Shown: positions 1-7,906, counted from the first letter of the stretch. The stretch is DNA of 36,892 nucleotides from Paracoccaceae bacterium (GCA_018607905.1 JABBAP010000060.1:5046-41937); one strand, 5' to 3'. Numbers and translations are program-made. Notes: generated from the letters alone by a model not told the origin.

Positions 1-2
1 TC

Positions 3-725
3 AACAACCCCGATGACATGAAATCCTTCATCGAGAAAAACCGCAACAGCGGCACATACCTCTCCGTTCTTGGCTTTGGGCGCGGCAATTACCGCGATGA
101 CATGATGCAAACGCTGGCCCAAAACGGCAACGGCACCGCCGCCTACATCGACACCTTGGCCGAGGCCCAGAAAACTCTCGTCGATCAACTCGCAGGTGCG
201 TTGTTCCCCATCGCAAATGACGTGAAAATCCAAGTGGAATTCAACCCATCCGTCGTCGCTGAATACCGCCTGATCGGATACGAGACCCGTGCCCTAAACC
301 GCGAAGATTTCAACAATGACAAAGTAGACGCAGGCGAGATTGGAGCAGGCCATCAAGTCACCGCACTTTACGAAATCACGCCCGTCGGCTCCCCTGCGAT
401 CCGAAACGATCCATTGCGCTATGCCGCCGATGCAGCACCTTCTGATGCAACCGAAATCGGCTCTTTCAAACTGCGCTACAAATCGCCGGGCGCAACCGAA
501 AGCCAGTTGATCACCACACCAATCACGCCGTTTGAAACACCAACAGATGCAGGGTTCGCCGCTGCAATCGCAGGGTTTGGTCAACTGCTCAAAGGCTCCG
601 ATTACACCAAAGACTACAGCTTTGACGACGCGATAACCCTCGCCACGCAAACCAAAGGCGCAGATCCATTTGGCTACCGCGCCGAGGCTATTCGCCTGAT
701 GAAACTGGCGAAACTCCGCAAATAA
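3..725 (+). CDS. von Willebrand factor A domain protein, YfbK-like, C-terminal part (5' truncated by window edge)
   Basis: The reading frame is open from the first bases (an NNPDD stretch precedes the first ATG at 18), so the true start lies outside the window. The visible start resembles the last helices and strands of a VWA domain, with a segment LSVLGFGRGNYRDD (about residues 23-36 from the ATG). The remainder matches the C-terminal domain found after VWA in YfbK-type proteins (DUF3520): ALFPIANDVKIQVEFNP, then YRLIGYETRALNREDF, then GAGHQVTALYEI. In this family the N-terminal part is normally a lipoprotein or signal-peptide segment, which cannot be seen here. The protein is inferred to be exported and metal/protein binding. 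It ends with LRK before TAA and is followed by a hairpin at 767-795. The function of the family is not settled. Confidence in the domain call is high, in any role low. Confidence 0.85.
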   Translation, partial: NNPDDMKSFIEKNRNSGTYLSVLGFGRGNYRDDMMQTLAQNGNGTAAYIDTLAEAQKTLVDQLAGALFPIANDVKIQVEFNPSVVAEYRLIGYETRALNREDFNNDKVDAGEIGAGHQVTALYEITPVGSPAIRNDPLRYAADAAPSDATEIGSFKLRYKSPGATESQLITTPITPFETPTDAGFAAAIAGFGQLLKGSDYTKDYSFDDAITLATQTKGADPFGYRAEAIRLMKLAKLRK

Positions 726-766
726 ATTAGCTTCTTTTTCGCCTAAAAACCTAGCCCACAAACGCC

Positions 767-795
767 AACCCCCGCTGCTTATCGCAACGGGGGTT
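767..795 (+). terminator. Hairpin after the VWA gene
   Basis: An 8-bp perfect inverted repeat (AACCCCCG at 767-774, CGGGGGTT at 788-795) with a 13-nt loop lies about 40 bases after the VWA stop codon. The downstream tract is only weakly T-rich (CTGTATT), so this is a probable terminator without a strong U-run. Confidence 0.6.
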
Positions 796-796
796 C

Positions 797-960
797 TGTA
801 TTACAGGCCGCGCGCACGGGTAGGGGAACTCAGGCGCAGCGGCGGCTCGGCCAGCCAGTAGGGTATAGTGGCTGGATCTTGGTGCCTTCTTTAAAGGGGA
901 GGTCGAAAGCACCAAACCATTGGTGCTTCGCGAAAATCTCTAGGAGAGCTTGACGCGAAA
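797..960. other. Structured intergenic stretch, no gene seen
   Basis: No plausible reading frame is present. The stretch holds several hairpins. One pairs CCAGCCA (851-857) with TGGCTGG (869-875). The strongest pairs AGCACCAA (908-915) with TTGGTGCT (920-927) around a 4-nt loop, extended by A907-T928 and a bulged CG/CG pair. A third uses GGTGC at 881-885, which can pair with GCACC at 909-913 and so competes with the second. This could be the 3' end of the hsp20 transcript or an untranslated RNA. I do not recognise a known RNA family here. Confidence 0.4.
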
Positions 961-974
961 CACTTTACTTTACA

Positions 975-1009
975 GTGACATATGTCACCCAAATCACATT
1001 CAGTGATTT
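975..1009. repeat. Two adjacent perfect palindromes downstream of hsp20
   Basis: GTGACATATGTCAC (975-988) is a 14-bp perfect palindrome. Two bases further, AAATCAC (991-997) and GTGATTT (1003-1009) form a 7-bp inverted repeat with a 5-nt loop. They sit just past the hsp20 stop at 1032 (minus strand). They could be protein-binding sites or part of the hsp20 3' end; no gene start is suitably placed for them to control. Confidence 0.5.
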
Positions 1010-1031
1010 AGATAAAAACGAACAAATCTTG

Positions 1032-1514
1032 TTACGCTTTGGTCACTTTTTTGGCGACTTTTGCCTCGATCGTTTTGGAGCCATCCGCAATCTCAATGCG
1101 GCGTGGCTTCAACGCTTCGGGCACTTCGCGGACCAATTCGACGTGCAAAATACCGTTTTCGGTCTTTGCGCCTTTAGCACGAACATGATCGGCAAGATGA
1201 AAGCGTTTCTCGAATGTTCGGGCCGCAATGCCACGGTGAAGATAGGTCACATCGTCTGTGGCCTCACCCTCAACTTCGGCTTTCTTGGCGGAAATCACCA
1301 ACTGGCCGTCACGCATTTCAATCGACAATTCATCATCAGAAAACCCAGCAACAGCGACTGAGATTTGATAGTCATTCTCGCCAGTTTTTTCGATATTATA
1401 GGGGGGGTATCCGTTTGTGTTTACATCAACAGTCATGGCACGGTCCATCATGGACGCCAGACGGTCAAAACCAACAGTGGAACGGTATAGGGGTGCAAAA
1501 TCGTAAGTTCGCAT
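1032..1514 (-). CDS. ibpA: Small heat-shock protein, IbpA/Hsp20 family
   Basis: This 160-aa protein is an ATP-independent chaperone that holds unfolding proteins for later refolding, acting in the cytoplasm as large oligomers. The N-terminus MRTYDFAPLYRSTVGFDRL is the typical IbpA opening. The alpha-crystallin domain spans about residues 33-135, with the YNIEKTGENDYQISVAVAGF segment, a GIAARTFEKRFHLADHV loop and a final strand carrying NGILHVELVREVPE, the usual site of the G-I-L motif. The start is placed at the ATG at 1514 because AAGGAGG lies about 10 bases upstream; a TTG two codons earlier is less likely. A heat-shock-like promoter lies upstream at 1621-1649, giving a leader of roughly 100 nt. 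The gene stands alone, behind the protease gene on the same strand. Confidence 0.93.
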   Translation of the reverse strand: MRTYDFAPLYRSTVGFDRLASMMDRAMTVDVNTNGYPPYNIEKTGENDYQISVAVAGFSDDELSIEMRDGQLVISAKKAEVEGEATDDVTYLHRGIAARTFEKRFHLADHVRAKGAKTENGILHVELVREVPEALKPRRIEIADGSKTIEAKVAKKVTKA

Positions 1515-1620
1515 GAGCAAACATCCTCCTTAAGAAGCGACATTTAGATACGGCCTTCCAGAATGGACAGACCTGTAGATTTAGACATCGAACCCCATCA
1601 TGGGCATCCGATACCAGTTA

Positions 1621-1649
1621 ATCTAGGATCGCTTTATTGGAGTTTCAAG
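1621..1649 (-). promoter_or_regulatory. RpoH (sigma-32)-like promoter for hsp20
   Basis: On the minus strand CTTGAAA (1649-1643) is followed after 15 bases by CCTAGAT (1627-1621). This matches the heat-shock sigma consensus CTTGAAA / CCCATnT well at the -35 element and partly at the -10. It precedes the small heat-shock gene by about 107 bases, so the predicted leader is long. It abuts the end of the protease gene. Confidence 0.65.
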
Positions 1650-1650
1650 A

Positions 1651-2481
1651 TCAATTTTTCAAAAAAGCAGAACTCTGTGTTCGGCCCAGTTGTTCGCTCA
1701 ATGATTTGCTGGAAACTTGCTTTCTTTTGAACACGCTTTCATCCAGTGACAACTCCTTCAGAAGTTCTTGCAAAGGCGTTCCCAATGACGTGCCCAACGA
1801 AACGTCTTGATCTTTCCACGTGGCCTTTGCCGAAACAACTGACGCGATTTTGGGCTGGCCGTTTTCGATCACAAAGATCGGCGCGCCCGATGCCCCAAAG
1901 GATGCGCTGCACGACAGCACGAACACCGCCATGCTTTTTCCCAAAATCTCGCAAGGTTCCTCGATCGAAGGCATCTCAGCGCGATCATGGGCATAAGAAA
2001 CCACTTGCACTTTTGTTCCAATCGATGGCCGCGCAGAGCGTTCAAACGGCGTTATCGCTGTGTTGCGAATGGCATGATCCAATTCGACGATGGCGATATC
2101 ATTGCCAACATTTTCAAACTCTGCCTTGCCTTGGTGTTGATACGTCGGGTGCACAACGACACGGCGAACCTTGCGGTGCGCGGCTGCCCGACCTTGGCGC
2201 CAACCCGCAGCAAACGAAATGTCTGCCGCATCCAAACGCTGCGCCGTATAGGGATCATGCACACAATGTGCCGCCGTCAAAACAAGGTTTGGTGCAATCA
2301 ACGCCCCCGTGCAAAACCCGCCATTTGGCAAATTCACACGCCCAACGGCCTGCCAATCACGCGCTTCATCCGCGCTCATCAACTTGCGCGTAGGTTCTTC
2401 GCCGGTTGCTTTTACAAACGTCTGCGCGCTTGCAGTGCCTGCAAACATCACCAAAACCACTGCTAAAATTCGTGAAATCAT
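1651..2481 (-). CDS. Exported trypsin-like serine protease
   Basis: This 276-aa product begins with a signal peptide (hydrophobic core about residues 5-15, ASA-Q cleavage site near 19/20). The chymotrypsin-fold catalytic triad is visible: His72 in LTAAHC, Asp128 in NDIAIVEL and Ser198 in GASGAP. The residue before the catalytic Ser is Ala and the following Gly is replaced by Ala, so the motif differs from the trypsin GDSGGP. That places it nearer the glutamyl-endopeptidase/V8-like bacterial group. Cys57/Cys73 could form the disulfide around the active-site His. The start at 2481 is chosen because it directly precedes the signal peptide and follows AGGTGA; a longer frame to 2532 adds a non-hydrophobic extension. 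It likely acts in the periplasm or outside the cell; substrate unknown. Confidence 0.85.
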   Translation of the reverse strand: MISRILAVVLVMFAGTASAQTFVKATGEEPTRKLMSADEARDWQAVGRVNLPNGGFCTGALIAPNLVLTAAHCVHDPYTAQRLDAADISFAAGWRQGRAAAHRKVRRVVVHPTYQHQGKAEFENVGNDIAIVELDHAIRNTAITPFERSARPSIGTKVQVVSYAHDRAEMPSIEEPCEILGKSMAVFVLSCSASFGASGAPIFVIENGQPKIASVVSAKATWKDQDVSLGTSLGTPLQELLKELSLDESVFKRKQVSSKSLSEQLGRTQSSAFLKN

Positions 2482-2641
2482 CACTGTCACCTGTTTTTCG
2501 TTACGGTGAAAATGACAGGGGACTTGGCCCAAAGAAGGGCGAGAAAAACCAATTATTAGGGCAAGGTTGCGGCAGCCCGCACAGTTGCGCCACTTTTCTG
2601 ACGCAAGATTTAAAGGCGTATTCGATCAATCATTTTCATGT

Positions 2642-2703
2642 ATTGAAACCCAACACCGAGGCCGCACTTGCAAACGCTGGCGCAGTCGGATTTGGGTTTC
2701 AAT
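2642..2703. repeat. 12-bp perfect inverted repeat between GNAT and protease genes
   Basis: ATTGAAACCCAA (2642-2653) recurs inverted at 2692-2703, separated by 38 bases. The right arm also sits in a small alternative hairpin, CGGAT (2687-2691) with ATCCG (2702-2706). The 190-bp gap 2533-2722 holds no convincing gene. The element could be the terminator region of the glc operon or a control site for the protease gene. Confidence 0.5.
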
Positions 2704-2722
2704 CCGATAAAACGAATATGCC

Positions 2723-3208
2723 CTAAGTGGTTAAATCGTACCGTTTGAGCATTCGATCAACGGGCGTTCCATCCTTTAACGGCACGCCTTTGCGCACATC
2801 AAACGGCATAAACCCGATCGCAGCGTAATACGCCATACCAGGCACATTATCCGACCGAATATGCGCGTTAATCTGCGCAAACCCGGCACCCCGCGCCGCC
2901 TCGACAGTCCGTGCAAACAACGCACGCCCAACGCCCTTAACCTTGTTGCTGGCCCGCGCAAACGTCGCGATATCGCCGCAATCCTCGGGCAAATCATCCC
3001 TACGGCCTAATTTCTGATAGCCCAAAACCACGCCATCTTGTTCAGCAACAAAACAACTCACCAAATTCTCATTCTCAAACACTTGCGCATGAAACACCGC
3101 CAACGAAACAACATCTTCTTGCGCAGTCGTGCCACCGATCTCTACAATCTCGTTCAGGATCGCACACATTTGCGCCGCGTCACTGCCCTCTGCTGGTCGA
3201 ACGATCAT
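2723..3208 (-). CDS. GNAT family N-acetyltransferase
   Basis: This 161-aa protein has the GNAT fold. It opens with MIVRPAEGSDAAQM, has a central FVAEQDGVVLGY strand pair, the acetyl-CoA pyrophosphate-binding loop KVKGVGRALF (about residues 93-102) and a C-terminal NVPGMAYYAAIGF segment. It resembles phosphinothricin-type acetyltransferases, which transfer acetyl from acetyl-CoA to a small amine, but the substrate cannot be told. The ATG at 3208 overlaps the glcF stop codon as ATGA, so translation is probably coupled. A longer frame to 3244 runs inside glcF and lacks an independent start signal. It is the last gene of the glc operon, which is an unusual tail for glycolate oxidase genes. Confidence 0.82.
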   Translation of the reverse strand: MIVRPAEGSDAAQMCAILNEIVEIGGTTAQEDVVSLAVFHAQVFENENLVSCFVAEQDGVVLGYQKLGRRDDLPEDCGDIATFARASNKVKGVGRALFARTVEAARGAGFAQINAHIRSDNVPGMAYYAAIGFMPFDVRKGVPLKDGTPVDRMLKRYDLTT

Positions 3209-4488
3209 CCCATCCCCGCCGGTTTCGGCCCCCCCGTCGCCCAATCGAGTAGTTCGACAGTATGCACAATCGGCACCTCAGTCCCCGCGCCGATCTGCAT
3301 CATACAGCCAATATTCCCTGCCGAAATCACATCAGGCATCTTCGCTTCCAATGTCTTCACTTTGCGTTCCTTCAATTGCCCCGAAATCTCGGGCTGCATC
3401 AAGTTATACGTCCCCGCCGAGCCACAACATAAATGTCTATCCGCAGGCTCCACAACCTCAAACCCCACCCGTTTCAACAACGTCTTGGGGTGCGTCTTAA
3501 TCTGCTGCCCATGCTGCAAACTACACGCGGCATGATACGCCACCCGCAGCCCCTGATCACGAACCTCAGGCATCTCCAACTTCATCAAAACCTCGGACAC
3601 ATCCATCGCAATCGCGGCCACACGCACCGCATCCTCCGCCAGCGCATCGCCTTTAAACATGTGTCCGTAATCCTTCACCGTCGTCCCACAGCCCGACGTG
3701 TTAATCACCACCCCGTCCAGCCCAGCACCATCCATCTCGCGCGCCCAAGCCCGTATATTCTTGCCCGCTGACCCGTGGCTCGCCTCGGTCTTGCCCATGT
3801 GATGGGTCAGCGCGCCGCAACACCCCTGCCCTTGCGCAATCACCACGTCACAGCCCAACCGCGTCAGCAGCCGAATGGTCGCGTCATTGATATCGGTGTT
3901 CAACGCCTTTTGCGCACACCCCGTCATCAGCGCCACACGCATTTTGCGCGCGCCAACAGCGCGAAACACCTGCGGATCATCATTACGACTGACAGGCGGA
4001 ATAACCTTTGGCGCCATCGCCAGCATCGCCTTCAGCCGTGGATCAGGCACAAACCGCGCAAAAGGCCGCGCCATCTTGGCGCCTAACAATGCCACCCGAA
4101 ATCGCTTGGGATAGGGTAAAATCTTCGCCAAGGTCCAGCGCAGCAGCCGATCCATCAAAGGCCGCTTGTACGTCTGTTCAATATATTCACGCGCGTGATC
4201 CACCAGATGCATGTAATGCACCCCTGACGGGCAAGTCGTCATACACGCCAAACAGCTCAGACAACGATCCACATGCTTCACCGTCTTTTCATCGGCAGGT
4301 CGCCCCGTTTCCAGCATGTCCTTAATCATGTAAATCCTGCCGCGCGGGCTGTCCAACTCATCGCCTAAAACTTGATACGTTGGACAAGTCGCCGTGCAAA
4401 ACCCGCAATGCACACAAGACCGCAAAATCTCATTGCTGCGCGCAATCGCAGGATCGCTCATCTGCTCTGGCGTAAATTCCGTCTTCAT
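3205..4488 (-). CDS. glcF: Glycolate oxidase iron-sulfur subunit GlcF
   Basis: This 427-aa subunit passes electrons from the flavin subunits of glycolate oxidase (glycolate to glyoxylate) towards the respiratory chain at the membrane. Two 4Fe-4S binding sets are complete: Cys25, 28, 31 and 35 (CVHCGFCTATC), and Cys76, 79, 82 and 86 (CLSCLACMTTC). Two cysteine-rich CCG-type domains follow, with GCCGALTHHMG in the middle and CCGSAGTYN near the C-terminus. The length is as expected for GlcF. The start overlaps the glcE stop by 4 bases (ATGA) and the end overlaps the GNAT start by 4 bases, giving a tight operon. Glycolate is a common phytoplankton exudate, which fits a marine heterotroph (inference). 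Confidence 0.95.
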   Translation of the reverse strand: MKTEFTPEQMSDPAIARSNEILRSCVHCGFCTATCPTYQVLGDELDSPRGRIYMIKDMLETGRPADEKTVKHVDRCLSCLACMTTCPSGVHYMHLVDHAREYIEQTYKRPLMDRLLRWTLAKILPYPKRFRVALLGAKMARPFARFVPDPRLKAMLAMAPKVIPPVSRNDDPQVFRAVGARKMRVALMTGCAQKALNTDINDATIRLLTRLGCDVVIAQGQGCCGALTHHMGKTEASHGSAGKNIRAWAREMDGAGLDGVVINTSGCGTTVKDYGHMFKGDALAEDAVRVAAIAMDVSEVLMKLEMPEVRDQGLRVAYHAACSLQHGQQIKTHPKTLLKRVGFEVVEPADRHLCCGSAGTYNLMQPEISGQLKERKVKTLEAKMPDVISAGNIGCMMQIGAGTEVPIVHTVELLDWATGGPKPAGMG

Positions 4489-5573
4489 CCCATCATCCCC
4501 GCATTCAAAATTCCGCGCGGATCAAACTGCGCCCGCAACCCGTCTGAAACCCGCGCCAAAACACCAACCTCAGACTCAAACACAGGCCCAGCGCCAACAC
4601 CGCGCACCAGCGTCGCATGTCTAACCATCCCGTTCAGCGCACCGCGTACATCCGTCCCAATCGCAACCTCGGCCCAAACCAAACCACCGCCCCAATCATA
4701 CAACAACTTTGCGCCGTCCAGCGCGCCACCAACCTTTGGCCCATCCGAAGGCTTCACCGATATCCGCCACAAATCACCCGTTCCACCCGCAAATTTCACC
4801 CCGTCGCGCACCTCAATCCAATCCGTCGCATCGCTCACAGCAACATCCCCAAACGGGCGCAAAACCGCGCTCAACCGCTCGCCGCGATACGTCACAGAAT
4901 CCGTAAATCCCTCCAAACGCAGCATCGTTTTGCCACTGTCAGGATCATGCGCCGCCCCCGAAACCTCAAACGGTGATCCGAGCGCCGCCGACATCGCAGC
5001 AACCGCCGCCACATCATCCAACCCCGAAACCTCAACCGTCAACGTGGCCTCAATCCCCGGCAACACCTTAAACGCAACCTCGCTCAAAACCCCCAGCGTG
5101 CCCCACGATCCCGCCATCAACTTCACCAAATCATAACCCGTAACATTCTTCATCACGCGTCCACCGTTTTTGATGATATCACCGCGCCCATCGACAAACC
5201 GCACCCCGATCAAACTGTCGCGACACGCCCCTGCCTGAATACGTCGCGGCCCCGAGATATTCGCCGCCACAACACCGCCAATCGTGCTCTCGCCCTCCGT
5301 TCCCAATATCGCACCGTGCAACATCGGCTCAAACGGCAACCGCTGATTTTCCACTTTCAGCGCCGCCTCAATCTCGCGCAACGGCGTTCCCGCTCCCGCC
5401 ACAATCGTCAGCGCGCCTGGCTCATACAGCGATATCCCAGACAGCCCAACGGTGGACAATACCTCGCCCGAAGCTCGCCCCACAGGCCGCGTCCCACCCC
5501 CAACAATCCGCAATGGCCCCGCGGCCCCACGCACCATCTCACTCAACTCAACTTCAGTTTCAGGTTTCATCAT
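4485..5573 (-). CDS. glcE: Glycolate oxidase FAD-binding subunit GlcE
   Basis: This 362-aa product is the shorter FAD-binding subunit of glycolate oxidase. The N-terminal half carries the PCMH-type FAD-binding fold: RIVGGGTRPVGR (about residues 22-33), a YEPGALTIVAGAGTPL segment, then GGVVAANISGPRRIQAG with CRDSLIGVRFVDG, and KNVTGYDLVKLMAGSWGTLG. These are the usual GlcD/GlcE family blocks. The C-terminus ends in DPRGILNAGMMG, the standard RGxLNPG-like tail. It sits 57 bases after glcD and overlaps glcF by 4 bases. Cofactor and complex assignment follow from the family. Confidence 0.94.
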   Translation of the reverse strand: MMKPETEVELSEMVRGAAGPLRIVGGGTRPVGRASGEVLSTVGLSGISLYEPGALTIVAGAGTPLREIEAALKVENQRLPFEPMLHGAILGTEGESTIGGVVAANISGPRRIQAGACRDSLIGVRFVDGRGDIIKNGGRVMKNVTGYDLVKLMAGSWGTLGVLSEVAFKVLPGIEATLTVEVSGLDDVAAVAAMSAALGSPFEVSGAAHDPDSGKTMLRLEGFTDSVTYRGERLSAVLRPFGDVAVSDATDWIEVRDGVKFAGGTGDLWRISVKPSDGPKVGGALDGAKLLYDWGGGLVWAEVAIGTDVRGALNGMVRHATLVRGVGAGPVFESEVGVLARVSDGLRAQFDPRGILNAGMMG

Positions 5574-5630
5574 TTTCTTCTGGCCTCAAATATTCTGGGG
5601 GAGCGTGTAACGCGGGGGCAAAGCCCCAAA

Positions 5631-7070
5631 TCACTCGGCCGCAATCCGCCGCGCTTGCGTCACACCAAGCGGAAACACTTTCGATGGATTCAACAACCAA
5701 GCAGGGTCAAACACATCCTTCACCCGCAACTGCGCCTCCATATCCACCGCGTCAAACTGCGCATGCATCAGATCGCGCTTTTCCACACCAACACCGTGTT
5801 CGCCCGTCAAACAGCCACCAACCTCAACACACAGCTTCAAAATCTCCGCGCCCATCGCCTCGCATTTTTCCAGATCGCCGTCTTTGTTGGCATCAAACAG
5901 GATCAGCGGGTGCATATTTCCGTCGCCTGCATGAAACACATTGCCAACGTCCAGCCCGTATTCCTCCGAAAATTGTCTAATCCGCTTCAAAACATATGGC
6001 AGCTCGGACACGGGGATCGTGCCATCCAAACACATGTAATCGTTGATCTGCCCCATCGCCCCAAACGCCGATTTACGCCCCAACCAAATCGCAGCACTCT
6101 CTTCTTCGCTCGCACTTTCGCGAAATTCTACAGGGTTATGTTTGGCCGCAATTTCGCGGATCAAGCCCAACTGCATATCAATCTCGGCCTCTGATCCCTC
6201 CACCTCGATGATCAGCACCGCCTCGCACTCAGGATATCCAGCCTTCGCGTGCTTCTCGACCACTTCCAAAACCTTCTGGTCCATAAATTCAATCGCCACG
6301 GGCAACACACCCGCCTTGATGATGTCCGAAACGCAGGCCCCCGCCACCTCATTGCTGTCAAACCCAACCAGCGCAGGGCGCGCGCCCTCAGGCTTGTGCA
6401 AAATCCGCAGCGTGGCCTCTGTCACCACACCCAATTGCCCCTCGGATCCGCAAATCAGCCCCAGCAAATCCAGCCCTCCAGCATCCAAATGCCCACCACC
6501 GATTTCCGTCACTGTCCCGTCCATCAAAACCATCGTCACACCCAACAGGTTATTCGTCGTCACCCCGTATTTCAAACAATGCGCCCCGCCCGAATTCATC
6601 GCAACATTGCCCGCAATCGCACAGGCCAGCTGGGATGACGGATCAGGCGCGTAAAAGAAATCCATCTCTTCTACCGCACCTGTCACGCTCAGATTTGTGC
6701 GTCCAGATTGCACCCGAATGTAGCGATCCGCGTAATTGGTTTCGATCACGCCGTTCAACCGCGCCACGCCGAGGATCACACAATCCGCCGTGGGCAACGC
6801 GCCCCCTGCCAGCGATGTCCCCGATCCACGCGGCACAACAGGCACACCCATCGCGTGACACACTTTCAAAACCGCAGAAACCTCCTGCGTACTGCTCGGC
6901 AAAACAGCCGCCAACGGCGGGCATTTATACGCGGTCAGCGCGTCACATTCGTACACACGGGTTTCGTGAGGCTCGTGGATCACCGCATCCATCGGCAACA
7001 CGCCTTGCAACCGCGCAACAATATCGGCTTTGCGCGACAAAACCCGCGCATCTGGCATCGGCATTTCCAT
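5631..7070 (-). CDS. glcD: Glycolate oxidase FAD-linked subunit GlcD
   Basis: This 479-aa FAD-linked oxidase catalyses oxidation of glycolate (or lactate) to the 2-oxo acid. The FAD-binding half shows VVPRGSGTSLAGGALPT (about residues 75-91), a Y-x-R-V-Q-S-G segment, PDPSSQLACAIAGNVAMNSGG and GLICGSEGQLGVVTEATLRI. The C-terminal half has the FAD-linked oxidase blocks GNVFHAGDGNMHPLILFD, GGCLTGEHGVGVEKRDLM and a tail LLNPSKVFP. Its length is typical. The ATG at 7070 is preceded by GAGGA at a good distance. It is the first gene of glcD-glcE-glcF-GNAT. A dyad TTGGT-N11-ACCAA (7094-7114) in the divergent promoter region may bind a regulator. Confidence 0.95.
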   Translation of the reverse strand: MEMPMPDARVLSRKADIVARLQGVLPMDAVIHEPHETRVYECDALTAYKCPPLAAVLPSSTQEVSAVLKVCHAMGVPVVPRGSGTSLAGGALPTADCVILGVARLNGVIETNYADRYIRVQSGRTNLSVTGAVEEMDFFYAPDPSSQLACAIAGNVAMNSGGAHCLKYGVTTNNLLGVTMVLMDGTVTEIGGGHLDAGGLDLLGLICGSEGQLGVVTEATLRILHKPEGARPALVGFDSNEVAGACVSDIIKAGVLPVAIEFMDQKVLEVVEKHAKAGYPECEAVLIIEVEGSEAEIDMQLGLIREIAAKHNPVEFRESASEEESAAIWLGRKSAFGAMGQINDYMCLDGTIPVSELPYVLKRIRQFSEEYGLDVGNVFHAGDGNMHPLILFDANKDGDLEKCEAMGAEILKLCVEVGGCLTGEHGVGVEKRDLMHAQFDAVDMEAQLRVKDVFDPAWLLNPSKVFPLGVTQARRIAAE

Positions 7071-7093
7071 GATGATTCCTCAATTTCGCTAAT

Positions 7094-7114
7094 TTGGTAA
7101 AATAATATGACCAA
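7094..7114. promoter_or_regulatory. Dyad TTGGT-N11-ACCAA in the glcD/DUF599 divergent promoter region
   Basis: Perfect 5-bp half sites at 7094-7098 and 7110-7114 flank an AT-rich 11-base core. The position, 24-44 bases upstream of the glcD start, suits an operator. The spacing is longer than the usual GntR/FadR-type TGGTnnnACCA and nearer a LysR-type T-N11-A arrangement. No regulator gene is adjacent. Confidence 0.4.
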
Positions 7115-7176
7115 TCCACAAAATAACAACAGATTTATGGCCTGACAGCCCCGACACCCTGCGTTAAACCAGCCCT

Positions 7177-7875
7177 ATGAACACACTGCTGCCAGAGATC
7201 CTCGTCCATTTCACCCTGCTCGACGCCTTTGGTGTCGGCGCACTCGTTCTCGCTTGGCTCGGCAGCACCGCGATAATTGAACGTAAGAACGCCAAAAACC
7301 CATCCACCCACATGTTGATGGAATCCTACCGCGAACGCTGGATGGTGCAAATGGTCACCCGCCAACCGCGCATTTTCGACTCCGCCGTCCTCGCCATCAT
7401 GCGCCAAGGAGCAACCTTCTTCGCCTCTTCCTGCATGATCGCCATCGGCGGGTGTGTCGCGCTGTTGGGCGGGGCAGACCAACTGACCATGTTCGCCAGC
7501 GACCTTGCCAACACCCCCGTCGCCCCGAAAATAGTCTGGGAGGTCAAAATCCTCCTCCTCATGGTTTTCCTCGCCAATGGGTTCCTCAAATTTGTCTGGT
7601 CCGTGCGCCTGTTTGGCTATTGCGCCATCGTCATGGCCTCCACCCCCAACGACGCCAACGACGAAACCGCCTATCCCACCGCCACCAAAGCCGCCGAAAT
7701 CGCAAACCACGCCGCACGCTCCTTTAACCGTGGCATGCGCTCCGTCTATTTCACCATTGCCGCGTTAACATGGTTGCTGGGCGCACCTGCGTTAATCATC
7801 GCCACTTTGGTCACCGTGACGCTGATCTATCGGCGCGAATTCAATTCCCGCACCCGCATCGCACTGGCAAGCTAA
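7177..7875 (+). CDS. DUF599 family membrane protein
   Basis: This 232-aa protein has about four hydrophobic segments, near residues 15-35, 77-98, 122-145 and 190-215. It has the DUF599 look: an N-terminal TM, a polar stretch MLMESYRERWMVQMVTR (about 46-62) carrying the conserved arginines, and an internal NPWxx-free loop followed by KFVWSVRLFGYCAIVMA. DUF599 proteins are inner-membrane proteins without a known function. It is divergent from glcD with a gap of about 106 bases. No strong ribosome-binding site precedes the ATG. Nothing ties it to glycolate metabolism other than position. Confidence 0.85.
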   Translation: MNTLLPEILVHFTLLDAFGVGALVLAWLGSTAIIERKNAKNPSTHMLMESYRERWMVQMVTRQPRIFDSAVLAIMRQGATFFASSCMIAIGGCVALLGGADQLTMFASDLANTPVAPKIVWEVKILLLMVFLANGFLKFVWSVRLFGYCAIVMASTPNDANDETAYPTATKAAEIANHAARSFNRGMRSVYFTIAALTWLLGAPALIIATLVTVTLIYRREFNSRTRIALAS

Positions 7876-7906
7876 CGGCCCACGCCCCACCAAATGCCAA
7901 TTTAAG

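Noticed and set aside
797-960. tmRNA, RNase P RNA or SRP RNA in the structured intergenic stretch
   Set aside because: The conserved cores of these RNAs (for example the SRP GGAA tetraloop region) were looked for and not found.
975-1361. 128-aa plus-strand frame starting in the palindrome after hsp20
   Set aside because: It is antisense to hsp20 and starts at GTG inside a palindrome; no ribosome site.
2406-2726. 106-aa plus-strand frame over the protease start and intergenic repeat
   Set aside because: Mostly antisense to the protease signal peptide, with no recognisable domain or start signal.
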